This document shows, in pieces, positions 53,317 through 61,240 of a DNA stretch of 64,000 bases. The stretch comes from Butyrivibrio sp. LC3010 (GTDB lineage Bacteria > Bacillota > Clostridia > Lachnospirales > Lachnospiraceae). Made by a program: the position numbers and the translations under genes. Where the stretch lies: NCBI RefSeq assembly GCF_000424385.1, contig NZ_AUJU01000003.1, positions 1-64,000 of the forward strand, in the 5' to 3' direction. Under the pieces are notes generated by a model that had not been told where the DNA came from, did not search any database, and saw nothing but the letters and a program-made list of their open reading frames with translations. The stretch's first letter is position 1. Each line of letters opens with the position of its first letter.

Positions 53317-54562
53317 GGGATCCAGCTCCAATCCTCTTTACAATATCAAAAGCAGTAATGGCATAAAGGACTACTGCAATAGCTGACAGAATTGTTATAG
53401 AGAACACTTCCTCCTTAAAGAGCACCATTATATACACCAGCATGGAAGTAATATTCATGATGGCTGCAATCCACAATTTCTCTCTCTTAACCCCAAGGCA
53501 AAATGCTGTCATGAGAAGGACGATCGCATAATCATATCTCTCGTGCATCCCCGGTAAAAACATGCAGCAGCTCCAAGCCATAAACAGGCCAAAGTATAAT
53601 ACATTTTCCTTTATATCAAAAAAAGAAGCATGGCGAATAGCATATACCGCAAATACTCCAAGCACCGCAACCGTCATAAGAACTGCCGGCAGCGTTAGTA
53701 TCTCATCAAAGGCATCCAGCCCGAAATTATAAAAATTAGGATAATAGGACACCATGCCGTATCCTTCAGTTGCCACTTCCTGAGTCTGGAAAAGATATGC
53801 CAGATATGTGGCTCTAAGCCCTCTTCTGCTCAAAACACAGGGAAGCCCCATTATCAGATACATAACAGGAATCCATAGGAAATTTAAAATACTGTACCTC
53901 TTTTTTACAAAATAGAGTACCAGAAAAAGAGGTAGAAAGAACACCGCCTGAAGCTTAAAGCTAAATGAAATCGCAAGGAAAATGAAAGCTTTCGTGTAAT
54001 TGTCCTTAAGTACATAATACAAAGCTATTACAAGAAATACTACGTAAATTGCATCACACTGTTTCCACAACGCTCCGTTCCAGATAACAAAGGGAAGAAG
54101 CAGGGTAAGTGCAGCTGAAAAATCACTGATTCTTACGGCAATCCTTCTCTCGACACCTCTCTCATCAAAAATGAGAAGGAGCATTTTTCTTATGAAGAAC
54201 GCGCTGACAAGCTCAGCCGAAAGGGAAAACAGAGCGATCGGAAGATATGGCTCACAGGGAAAAAGTGAGCATATGGCATACATGACATTAAAGGGAACAT
54301 AATAATCACCAATGTCCTTTGAAAGGCCTCCTATGAAACCATACTCTCTGTAAGCCTCTACCCAGGGCAGATAATAGCTCTTATAATCCGGTGAAAGCTC
54401 TGTCTCAGGTATAAGCTTCATCCTGATCAAAACTGCTATAAGGACAATTGCAAATATTGCAATCTTCTCCAGATTGTTCGTAACTATATCAATTATCCAT
54501 TTATCAAAACCGGTTATACCGGAATTATTGAGTTCCTTTTTATTTGTTCCTTCAGTTTTCAA
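53309..54562 (-). CDS. GT-C-like membrane glycosyltransferase (GT87/mannosyltransferase-like)
   Basis: A 417-residue protein with about ten helices. The first outer loop has PETELSPDYKSYYLPWVEAY (acidic catalytic candidate Asp) and the late loop has the motif GMHERYDYAIVLLM; HERY-type motifs recur in bacterial GT-C enzymes using polyprenyl-linked donors. The start is TTG at 54562, with GGGGGAGG 6 nt upstream and no better alternative. It sits between two other multi-span genes in the same direction and overlaps the downstream one. Confidence 0.84.
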   Translation of the reverse strand: MKTEGTNKKELNNSGITGFDKWIIDIVTNNLEKIAIFAIVLIAVLIRMKLIPETELSPDYKSYYLPWVEAYREYGFIGGLSKDIGDYYVPFNVMYAICSLFPCEPYLPIALFSLSAELVSAFFIRKMLLLIFDERGVERRIAVRISDFSAALTLLLPFVIWNGALWKQCDAIYVVFLVIALYYVLKDNYTKAFIFLAISFSFKLQAVFFLPLFLVLYFVKKRYSILNFLWIPVMYLIMGLPCVLSRRGLRATYLAYLFQTQEVATEGYGMVSYYPNFYNFGLDAFDEILTLPAVLMTVAVLGVFAVYAIRHASFFDIKENVLYFGLFMAWSCCMFLPGMHERYDYAIVLLMTAFCLGVKREKLWIAAIMNITSMLVYIMVLFKEEVFSITILSAIAVVLYAITAFDIVKRIGAGSHE

Positions 54563-54588
54563 AAATCCTCCCCCTTAAGTGGCTCCTG

Positions 54589-56172
54589 TTATTTAAGAAC
54601 CACACTTTTCTTATGATAATATTCAGCCAGTGACTTGTTAAGCCAGTCCTTCTCATCTGTAGTTATATCTGAAAAGAATAATAGGCCCGGTCTTACGGAA
54701 TATGATGAAAGATCAACCTTTTCAGTTTTCTCATCCAGTAAGAGATTTAGTCTCTCCTCAAATTCCTGTTTATAAATCTTTGCTCCACCTCGAATATCCG
54801 CTATTGCTTCTGATGACGTAAGTATCGCAGGCTCAGGTCTTACTGCCAGGGCAGTACATACAATAAATGCCGCTGCTACAACCAGGACAACCTTAGATGC
54901 ATACTGTCCAAGGAATGCATCCTCAAGAAAATCCTTTGGCTTTCTTTTTTCAATATCATCCGTATCTATAAGCTTAGCCGGCTTTATAACATATCTTATC
55001 CAGCCACACATGTAGCCTATGGATAATATCAGTAAAAGCATTCCCTGCATATAAAACAGAGCCTGGATTCTTCCTGCTTCTATACTTCCTGTGGCATATA
55101 TCGGCGGCGTAATGCTTGCCGCTGTGAGCAGGAATGAAAAGGAAATAAACAATACCGGATGATCAAATCCGTAGAAACGCTTTATTCTTCCTGTAGCCTT
55201 CCACAAAAACGGTACAAGAAATGCTATCAGTATCACAACAGGCCAGGTCAGCCATTTTCCAAGCATTGCATCCACTGTGTAGTATATTGCCATAAGTATT
55301 GCTTTTATGGGATTAAAAGCAGCCTCAGCAGATCTCTTATGATTACCGGGAGCGATCATTGAAAGAAAAAGACCCAAAAGCATGAATGATGATGGGATGA
55401 CACAAACTTTAAGCTCTGTCAGTTTTTCAGCCACCCTTACCAAAAGATGTTTTCTGTATTCTATCTGCTTTTCAATAGGTGCCTTTTCCGTGAAGTATGT
55501 TATAAGAGCTATCAATAGGATACATGCAGATATTATCCCAAGGCTAAGTGCAGTCATATAATTGGCGCCGCCCAGTAAAAATCCGATTACCGAAAGAGCA
55601 GAAATCTTATATCCTTTAAATGATAATACACCGGAAATCTTTAGAATGAATCCCAGCCACAGAAGAGCGAGACCAAACATAAACAAATAGTTGACAGCCC
55701 CGCTGTACCAGAAAAGGCTCTCCACTCTGGCAGAGCCTTCAGGTAAACACTGGATCAGAATAAAATAGATAATACTGATAATGCAGCCTGTAAGGTGCTT
55801 CTCCACTCTGAGGATTCCCATAAGGAGCTGTCTTAGGAAATACCAAAGCCCCACAGTGAACATAAAAAGCACGATCCAGGTTCCAAGAAAATAGAATTTT
55901 TCTCCAAAAACATGCGGAGCCAAAACAGTCATAAAGTTGCTGAAATATACACCTGTCCAGTTATTGTAATACCATATGGACATGTATATTGCTTTAACAA
56001 CAGCATAAAACCCTCCCGATGACAAAAAGGCATCATGGACTTCATTCGTCATGCTAAAATCATCCGCTGACGGTACGCCATACATTGACACGTACAATAT
56101 CGGAAGTAAAGAAAGAATATTTATTAAAAATAGTACTATTCTCAGGGTTTTAAGCTTAATCTTTTTTTCCAT
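54589..56172 (-). CDS. Multi-span membrane protein (DUF6056-like, possible GT-C)
   Basis: A 527-residue protein with about eleven helices and a short soluble C-terminal domain (about 450-527). The first outer loop reads GVPSADDFSMTNEVHDAFL; a paired acidic SADDF motif in this place is typical of DUF6056-type proteins from Firmicutes (from memory), thought to be glycosyltransferases. It follows the sugar aminotransferase gene by 19 nt, so the amino sugar may be its ultimate donor residue. Activity unproven. Confidence 0.82.
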   Translation of the reverse strand: MEKKIKLKTLRIVLFLINILSLLPILYVSMYGVPSADDFSMTNEVHDAFLSSGGFYAVVKAIYMSIWYYNNWTGVYFSNFMTVLAPHVFGEKFYFLGTWIVLFMFTVGLWYFLRQLLMGILRVEKHLTGCIISIIYFILIQCLPEGSARVESLFWYSGAVNYLFMFGLALLWLGFILKISGVLSFKGYKISALSVIGFLLGGANYMTALSLGIISACILLIALITYFTEKAPIEKQIEYRKHLLVRVAEKLTELKVCVIPSSFMLLGLFLSMIAPGNHKRSAEAAFNPIKAILMAIYYTVDAMLGKWLTWPVVILIAFLVPFLWKATGRIKRFYGFDHPVLFISFSFLLTAASITPPIYATGSIEAGRIQALFYMQGMLLLILSIGYMCGWIRYVIKPAKLIDTDDIEKRKPKDFLEDAFLGQYASKVVLVVAAAFIVCTALAVRPEPAILTSSEAIADIRGGAKIYKQEFEERLNLLLDEKTEKVDLSSYSVRPGLLFFSDITTDEKDWLNKSLAEYYHKKSVVLK

Positions 56173-56191
56173 TTGTCGCTCCGATAAGGAT

Positions 56192-57292
56192 TTATTTGAA
56201 TGAATTTATCAGGTCAATAACATAAGTCTGCTCATCCTCTTTCATCCCGGTATATATCGGAAGTGAGAGAACCTCATTAGCATACTTCTCAGTTATCGGC
56301 AATGCACCCTCTCCTATTCCGAGATATCTGTATGCCTCGGAAAGATGCGGCGGTATCGGATAATGGATAATGGTAGTCACATTGTTATCGGCAAGATACT
56401 GCATAAACTCATCACGCCTTCCGGCTATCCTTACCACATACTGATGCCATACGCTTGTGGCACCTTCTGCAACAGCAGGCTTTATAACGATCGGATTGGT
56501 AATACCCTCGTCATATCTTTTTGCAATGGCAGCCCTCTCATTGTTTATCTCTTCAATATATTTGAGCCTTACTCTTAATAGACCTGCCTGCATCTCATCG
56601 AGTCTGGAGTTAGCGCCTACTACCATGTTGTAATAACGCTTCTCACTTCCGTAATTGCGGTAGATCTTCATAAGTCTTGCAAGCTCAGCATCATTTGTAG
56701 TGATAGCACCTGCATCACCGAATGCTCCCATATTCTTTGAAGGATAAAAAGAAAAACATCCTATATCCCCAAAGCTTCCGGTCATTTTCCCGTTAAAGCA
56801 GGCACCGTGAGACTGAGCGCAGTCTTCCACCAGCTTTAAATTGTATTTTTTGCACAGCTCCAAAGCCTTGTCCATCCCTGCTGCCTGTCCATAGAGATGT
56901 ACAACAAGAATAGCCTTGGTCCTGTCTGTGATTTTCTCCTCAATCTTTGAGGTATCAATCTGGTAATATTCATCAGGCTCAACAAAAACAGGGGTTGCAT
57001 CATTTATAGTAATGCCCATAACACTGGCTATATAGGTGTTACCCTGAACTATAACCTCATCACCTTTACCGATCCCCAGAACTCTGAAAGCAAGCCACAG
57101 AGCATCCAGCCCGCTTGCAAGACCTACACTGTACTTTGTCCCCACAAAGGCTGCAAACTCATTTTCAAAGTTTTCTACCTCTTTGCCAAGGATATACCAG
57201 CCGGAGCGAAGAACCTCCAGAGCCTTTTTCTCATATTCTTCCTGATGTTTGAAGAAGCCGCGATCCATACGGCTTTGCATAATTTTGTCCAT
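56192..57292 (-). CDS. DegT/DnrJ/EryC1/StrS family sugar aminotransferase (FdtB/QdtB-like)
   Basis: A 366-residue PLP enzyme. The Schiff-base Lys is in [19 protein letters not shown], the PLP-phosphate region includes [13 protein letters not shown], and [10 protein letters not shown] holds the Asp contacting the pyridine [22 protein letters not shown] resembles dTDP-3-keto-6-deoxyhexose transaminases (FdtB, QdtB), which make 3-amino-3,6-dideoxy sugars. The required 3,4-ketoisomerase (FdtA/QdtA) and N-acyltransferase are not in the window, so this specific assignment is tentative. Its ATG overlaps the epimerase stop (TAATG). Confidence 0.9.
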   Translation of the reverse strand: MDKIMQSRMDRGFFKHQEEYEKKALEVLRSGWYILGKEVENFENEFAAFVGTKYSVGLASGLDALWLAFRVLGIGKGDEVIVQGNTYIASVMGITINDATPVFVEPDEYYQIDTSKIEEKITDRTKAILVVHLYGQAAGMDKALELCKKYNLKLVEDCAQSHGACFNGKMTGSFGDIGCFSFYPSKNMGAFGDAGAITTNDAELARLMKIYRNYGSEKRYYNMVVGANSRLDEMQAGLLRVRLKYIEEINNERAAIAKRYDEGITNPIVIKPAVAEGATSVWHQYVVRIAGRRDEFMQYLADNNVTTIIHYPIPPHLSEAYRYLGIGEGALPITEKYANEVLSLPIYTGMKEDEQTYVIDLINSFK

Positions 57293-58350
57293 TATTTATT
57301 ATCCCTGCGCTTAACGTATCCTGCATACCAGTCAACGAAGTTTCTGATACCGTCTCTTAAATCTGTATCAGGCTTAAAGTCAAAGTCTCTCATAAGGTCA
57401 TCCACATCGGCAAATGTAGCCTCCACGTCACCAGGCTGCATAGGTAAGAGCTCTCTGTGTGCCTCAAAGTCAAAGTCCTCCGGAAGTACTCCGTGAGCAA
57501 CCAGTTCCTTCTGAAGAATATCAACGAAATCCATAAGGTTCTCAGGGTTGTGATTACCGATGTTGTAAACCTTGTATCTGTTACCCTTCTCATCCTCGTC
57601 GGGAGTGCTCTGCATAACATTGACAACACCTGTAACTATATCATCAACATATGTGAAGTCTCTCTTGCAGTTACCATAGTTAAAGATCTGAATAGTCTCA
57701 CCGCGAAGGAGCTTATCAGCAAACAGGAAAAGCGCCATATCCGGTCTTCCCATAGGTCCGTAAACAGTGAAGAATCTAAGACCTGTGGTTGCCATTCCAT
57801 ACAGGTTACTGTAGGAATATGCAAAGAGCTCATTGGATTTCTTGGTTGCAGCATAAAGTGAAAGAGGATGATCCACCTGGTCCTTTGTGCTGAAAGGAAG
57901 CTTTGTATTACCACCGTAAACGCTTGAACTGGAAGCATATACAAGATGCTCTACCTTGGGATCAGAGTGTCTGCAGGCTTCAAGAATGTTATAGAAACCG
58001 ATCACGTTAGCTTCAATATAAGCTCCGGGATTCTCGATTGAATAGCGTACACCAGCCTGTGCAGCAAGGTTTACAACAACTGCAGGCTTATATTTTGCAA
58101 AAACCTCATCGACTGCTGCCTTATCTGAAATATCACCTTTTACAAATATGAAATTCTCATATGCAGACAGCTTTTCAAGTCTCTCCTCTTTTAATCTGAC
58201 ATCATAATAGTCGTTAACATTGTCAAAGCCTACAACCTTTATATCCTTAAATTCACCAAACAGACGTGCTGCAAGATGTGAGCCGATAAATCCGGCAGCA
58301 CCGGTTATAAGCACTGTTTTACCGTTCAGATTTACATTTTTTTCTTTCAT
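57292..58350 (-). CDS. NAD-dependent epimerase, probably UDP-glucuronate 4-epimerase
   Basis: A 352-residue extended SDR. NAD binding [31 protein letters not shown] is the long loop typical of UDP-glucuronate 4-epimerases (CapI/LspL); catalytic [15 protein letters not shown] and YAATKKSNE (YxxxK), then [20 protein letters not shown]. It would produce UDP-galacturonate for an acidic polysaccharide. No UDP-glucose dehydrogenase is present here. It is the first gene of the leftward block, driven by the promoter at 58384-58412. Confidence 0.92.
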   Translation of the reverse strand: MKEKNVNLNGKTVLITGAAGFIGSHLAARLFGEFKDIKVVGFDNVNDYYDVRLKEERLEKLSAYENFIFVKGDISDKAAVDEVFAKYKPAVVVNLAAQAGVRYSIENPGAYIEANVIGFYNILEACRHSDPKVEHLVYASSSSVYGGNTKLPFSTKDQVDHPLSLYAATKKSNELFAYSYSNLYGMATTGLRFFTVYGPMGRPDMALFLFADKLLRGETIQIFNYGNCKRDFTYVDDIVTGVVNVMQSTPDEDEKGNRYKVYNIGNHNPENLMDFVDILQKELVAHGVLPEDFDFEAHRELLPMQPGDVEATFADVDDLMRDFDFKPDTDLRDGIRNFVDWYAGYVKRRDNK

Positions 58351-58383
58351 TTCTAAAAATTCTCCTTAAGATGATATAATAAC

Positions 58384-58412
58384 ATGATAGTTAAAAAAGC
58401 TCCGGAGGTCAA
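58384..58412 (-). promoter_or_regulatory. Promoter of the epimerase/aminotransferase operon
   Basis: TTGACC, 17 nt, TATCAT on the minus strand. The -35 box overlaps the CCGGAGG ribosome-binding site of the divergent flippase gene. A TATAAT on the plus strand (58374-58379) may serve that gene. Confidence 0.6.
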
Positions 58413-58415
58413 TTT

Positions 58416-59951
58416 ATGGGCAGAACAAAGCTCGCTGCCAAAAACATAACATTTGGATATGTAGGTCAACTGGCAACTGCGCTGATGTCATTCATTCTGC
58501 GCACTATTTTTATTCAGAGACTCGCCGAAACACTTCTTGGCGTAAACGCACTCTATAGCAATATCCTATCACTTCTGTCAATGGCTGAACTTGGTATAGG
58601 AACTGCTCTTAATTTCAGTCTCTATGCTCCGATAGCAAGGCACGATACTGAAAAAGTAAAGTCATATATGCAGATGTACCGCAAGGCTTATCATACCATA
58701 GCCATAGTTGTTGCGGTAATAGGACTTCTGCTTACTCCGTTTTTAAAATATCTGGCTAAGAATCCCGGAAATATTACCACTAGAGATCTTACTTTTTATT
58801 ATCTCATTTTCCTTTTTAATACAGTAAGCACCTACTTTGTTTCATATAAATACAGTCTGGTCAACGCAGAGCAGAAGAACTACGTACAGACAAATATCAA
58901 TACCATAACGAAAATCGTTACCGTATTTTTCCAGATCCTTATTCTGCTGTTTATACCAAACTTCTATCTCTACCTGCTGACAGATGCGGCTGTTTCGCTG
59001 ATCCAGAAGATATTTGTAAATAGCTACCTTAACAGATTATACCCGTATCTCACAGAAAAAGATATCACTCCTCTTACTGCCGAGGAACATAAAGAGGTCT
59101 GGAGCAAGACCAGAGCTCTGGTTCTTCACAAGGTCGGAGATGTGGCAAGACTTCAGACGGACACACTTATAATCTCATCCTTTATCGAAGTTGCCGTTGC
59201 AGGCGTTGTGGACAATTACACTCTTGTTACAGGAACCATAGCAAATTTCGTAAATATAATCTTCAACTCAGTAATATCCAGCTTTGGCAACCTCATAGCC
59301 ACAGAGACAAAGGACAAGCAATACCGCCTGTTCAGGGTATACCGCTTCTTTGCTTCATGGGTTTACGGTTTTTCTGCATGTGGTTTCTTCATTCTGCTGC
59401 AGCCCCTCATATATCTATGGATCGTAAGAAGACACGGCCCCACCTGGATGCTCGGTACATTCGCGGTATATCTTCTCATCACAGATTACTATTTTAAGGG
59501 TGACAGAATTGTACTATCCAATTACAAAACTGCTGCCGGAGTATTTGAACAGGATAAATACCTGGCACTCATCCAGGGCTTTGTAAACCTTGTGATTTCC
59601 ATTGTCCTGGTACAGAAAATCGGACTTGCCGGTATTTACATCGGAACCGTAGTATCAGGTCTTATCGCCAATATCACAAAACCGATAATTATTTACAAAG
59701 TATGCTTTGACAAAAATGCAGCCTCTTATTTCTTAGACAGCATCAAATACATACTTACCGAATTATCGATAACATGCCTTTTGTATTTTATAAGCACACT
59801 TGTATTAAAAAACATAACTATTCCAGGCTTTGCAATCATGGTTATCCTGGTTACCATTATATATAATGGAATCTTTTGGTTTTTGTATCACAAAACCGAT
59901 GAATATGATTATCTGAAAAATATTGTATTAAGAAGGTTTAAAAAAGCATGA
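58416..59951 (+). CDS. Wzx-type polysaccharide flippase (MOP superfamily)
   Basis: A 511-residue protein with about twelve to fourteen helices; FGYVGQLATALMSFILRTIFI at the start and the TLLGVNALYSNILSLLSMAELGIG segment are typical of oligosaccharide flippases (PST family). It would move undecaprenyl-pyrophosphate-linked repeat units outward in a Wzx/Wzy pathway, yet no clear Wzy polymerase was found in the window, and the locus also encodes an ABC exporter. The ribosome-binding site is CGGAGG. Its stop overlaps the next gene's ATG (ATGA), coupling a flippase to a glycoside hydrolase. Confidence 0.9.
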   Translation: MGRTKLAAKNITFGYVGQLATALMSFILRTIFIQRLAETLLGVNALYSNILSLLSMAELGIGTALNFSLYAPIARHDTEKVKSYMQMYRKAYHTIAIVVAVIGLLLTPFLKYLAKNPGNITTRDLTFYYLIFLFNTVSTYFVSYKYSLVNAEQKNYVQTNINTITKIVTVFFQILILLFIPNFYLYLLTDAAVSLIQKIFVNSYLNRLYPYLTEKDITPLTAEEHKEVWSKTRALVLHKVGDVARLQTDTLIISSFIEVAVAGVVDNYTLVTGTIANFVNIIFNSVISSFGNLIATETKDKQYRLFRVYRFFASWVYGFSACGFFILLQPLIYLWIVRRHGPTWMLGTFAVYLLITDYYFKGDRIVLSNYKTAAGVFEQDKYLALIQGFVNLVISIVLVQKIGLAGIYIGTVVSGLIANITKPIIIYKVCFDKNAASYFLDSIKYILTELSITCLLYFISTLVLKNITIPGFAIMVILVTIIYNGIFWFLYHKTDEYDYLKNIVLRRFKKA

Positions 59952-61093
59952 CTCAGGAAATAATTGAACAGATGATGCGGGTGGCTGAGGCTGACCTGTT
60001 GGAAATAAACAAATACACCCCAAAGGATATGGTAAAGGATGCGGCAAAAAAAGCCCTTGGCAGGGCAACTTCAAACCGTGATCCCATTTTCTGGCCTGCA
60101 GGTCTTTTGATGCTGGGACTTTCAGAGGCTGCCCTTTCTCCATCAGACTCTGCTTCAAAGCTTATCTCGGAACCGGTGAGGGAAAACGCCATAACCATTC
60201 TTCGCTCTTATCTGGACAGATGGATAAAGCAGGGCGAAGAAGTTTCCTATGTGGATGATTCGCTGACAGGAGTAGCACTGATAAAGCTTTTTGAAAAAAC
60301 TGATGAAAAGCGCTATCAGCACGCAGCCGCCAAGATAGCAGCTTTCCTCTCACAGTGTCAAAAGAATCCCGAGGAAAGTATTATTTATAACCCTTCAAAG
60401 GGAAATGACCTTATCTACGCTGACGGTGCCGGACAATCTGCGATGTTCCTCTCCTTATATGCAGCAGCTTCCCACAAAAGGACTGCTCTTTCTCTTGCTG
60501 CAAAGCAGCTTGTCAATTTCCACCAGAACGGTTTTGATGAAAGGTCAGGACTTCCCTACCATGCCTTTTCTTTATCCGAAGGTAAAAAACTCGGAATCAT
60601 AGGCTGGGGGCGGGCTGTTGGCTGGCTGATGCTCGGATACTCAGAGATACTCTCAAACATCCAAAAACAGTCCAAAGAAAGTGAAAATCCCATAAGTGAC
60701 TCTCTGCTTAAACAGACTTCAGACAAGCTCATGTCAGATTTCTACAGCTTAATGAAGACTATTCTCACCTACCAGAGACCTGACGGAGGATTTTCATGGC
60801 TTCTTCCTGCAATTGACGGAGAGGCTGATACCTCAGCAACAGCAATGATCGCCTACTCCATGGCCAACTGGCTCAGGAGCGGTGCCTTCCGCACTCATGC
60901 AAAAGAGCTGTCCACTGAAATAGAAAAAGCCGTTGTCAGCGCCAGGAATTTTCTCCTTGAGCACACTGAAAACGGCTCTGTAAAACAGTCTTTAAGCGGA
61001 TGCGAAGACATCGCAGTTCACAGGCAGACCTACGGTCATTATCCATGGGGACAGGGTTCTGCTCTGGCTTTCCTGAGTATTCTTGAATTTTAA
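59948..61093 (+). CDS. Glycoside hydrolase family 88/105-like unsaturated uronyl hydrolase
   Basis: A 381-residue (alpha/alpha)6-barrel protein without signal peptide, so cytoplasmic. DDSLTGVALIKLFE, IYADGAGQSAMFL (candidate catalytic Asp), GWGRAVGWLMLGYSEIL and RPDGGFSWLLPAIDGEADTSATAM follow the pattern of YteR/GH105 and GH88 enzymes, which remove unsaturated galacturonate or glucuronate ends left by polysaccharide lyases. It is translationally coupled to the flippase gene and followed by repeats and the GH115 gene. It might trim imported pectin fragments or act on the organism's own acidic glycan. Confidence 0.85.
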   Translation: MTQEIIEQMMRVAEADLLEINKYTPKDMVKDAAKKALGRATSNRDPIFWPAGLLMLGLSEAALSPSDSASKLISEPVRENAITILRSYLDRWIKQGEEVSYVDDSLTGVALIKLFEKTDEKRYQHAAAKIAAFLSQCQKNPEESIIYNPSKGNDLIYADGAGQSAMFLSLYAAASHKRTALSLAAKQLVNFHQNGFDERSGLPYHAFSLSEGKKLGIIGWGRAVGWLMLGYSEILSNIQKQSKESENPISDSLLKQTSDKLMSDFYSLMKTILTYQRPDGGFSWLLPAIDGEADTSATAMIAYSMANWLRSGAFRTHAKELSTEIEKAVVSARNFLLEHTENGSVKQSLSGCEDIAVHRQTYGHYPWGQGSALAFLSILEF

Positions 61094-61100
61094 CCCAGGA

Positions 61101-61240
61101 ATGGCTCGCACTAGACTCGAAAATACCTCGTCAAGTGCTCTGCTCAAACAAGCTCCACTAAGCTCGATGGGACCTTGCTAAGTGGACTTGCATGGCTCGC
61201 ACTAGACTCGAAAATACCTCGTCAAGTGCTCTGCTCAAAC
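61101..61240. repeat. 49-nt perfect direct repeat with internal palindromes
   Basis: An identical 49-nt sequence (starts ATGGCTCGCACTAGACTCG) occurs at 61101-61149 and 61192-61240. Each copy can fold as GCACTaGAC/GTCaAGTGC. The 42 nt between them contain another inverted repeat (TCCACTAAGC/GCTAAGTGGA, one mismatch). The second copy runs into the last codons and stop of the GH115 gene. It separates two convergent genes and may help terminate transcription. Confidence 0.8.
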
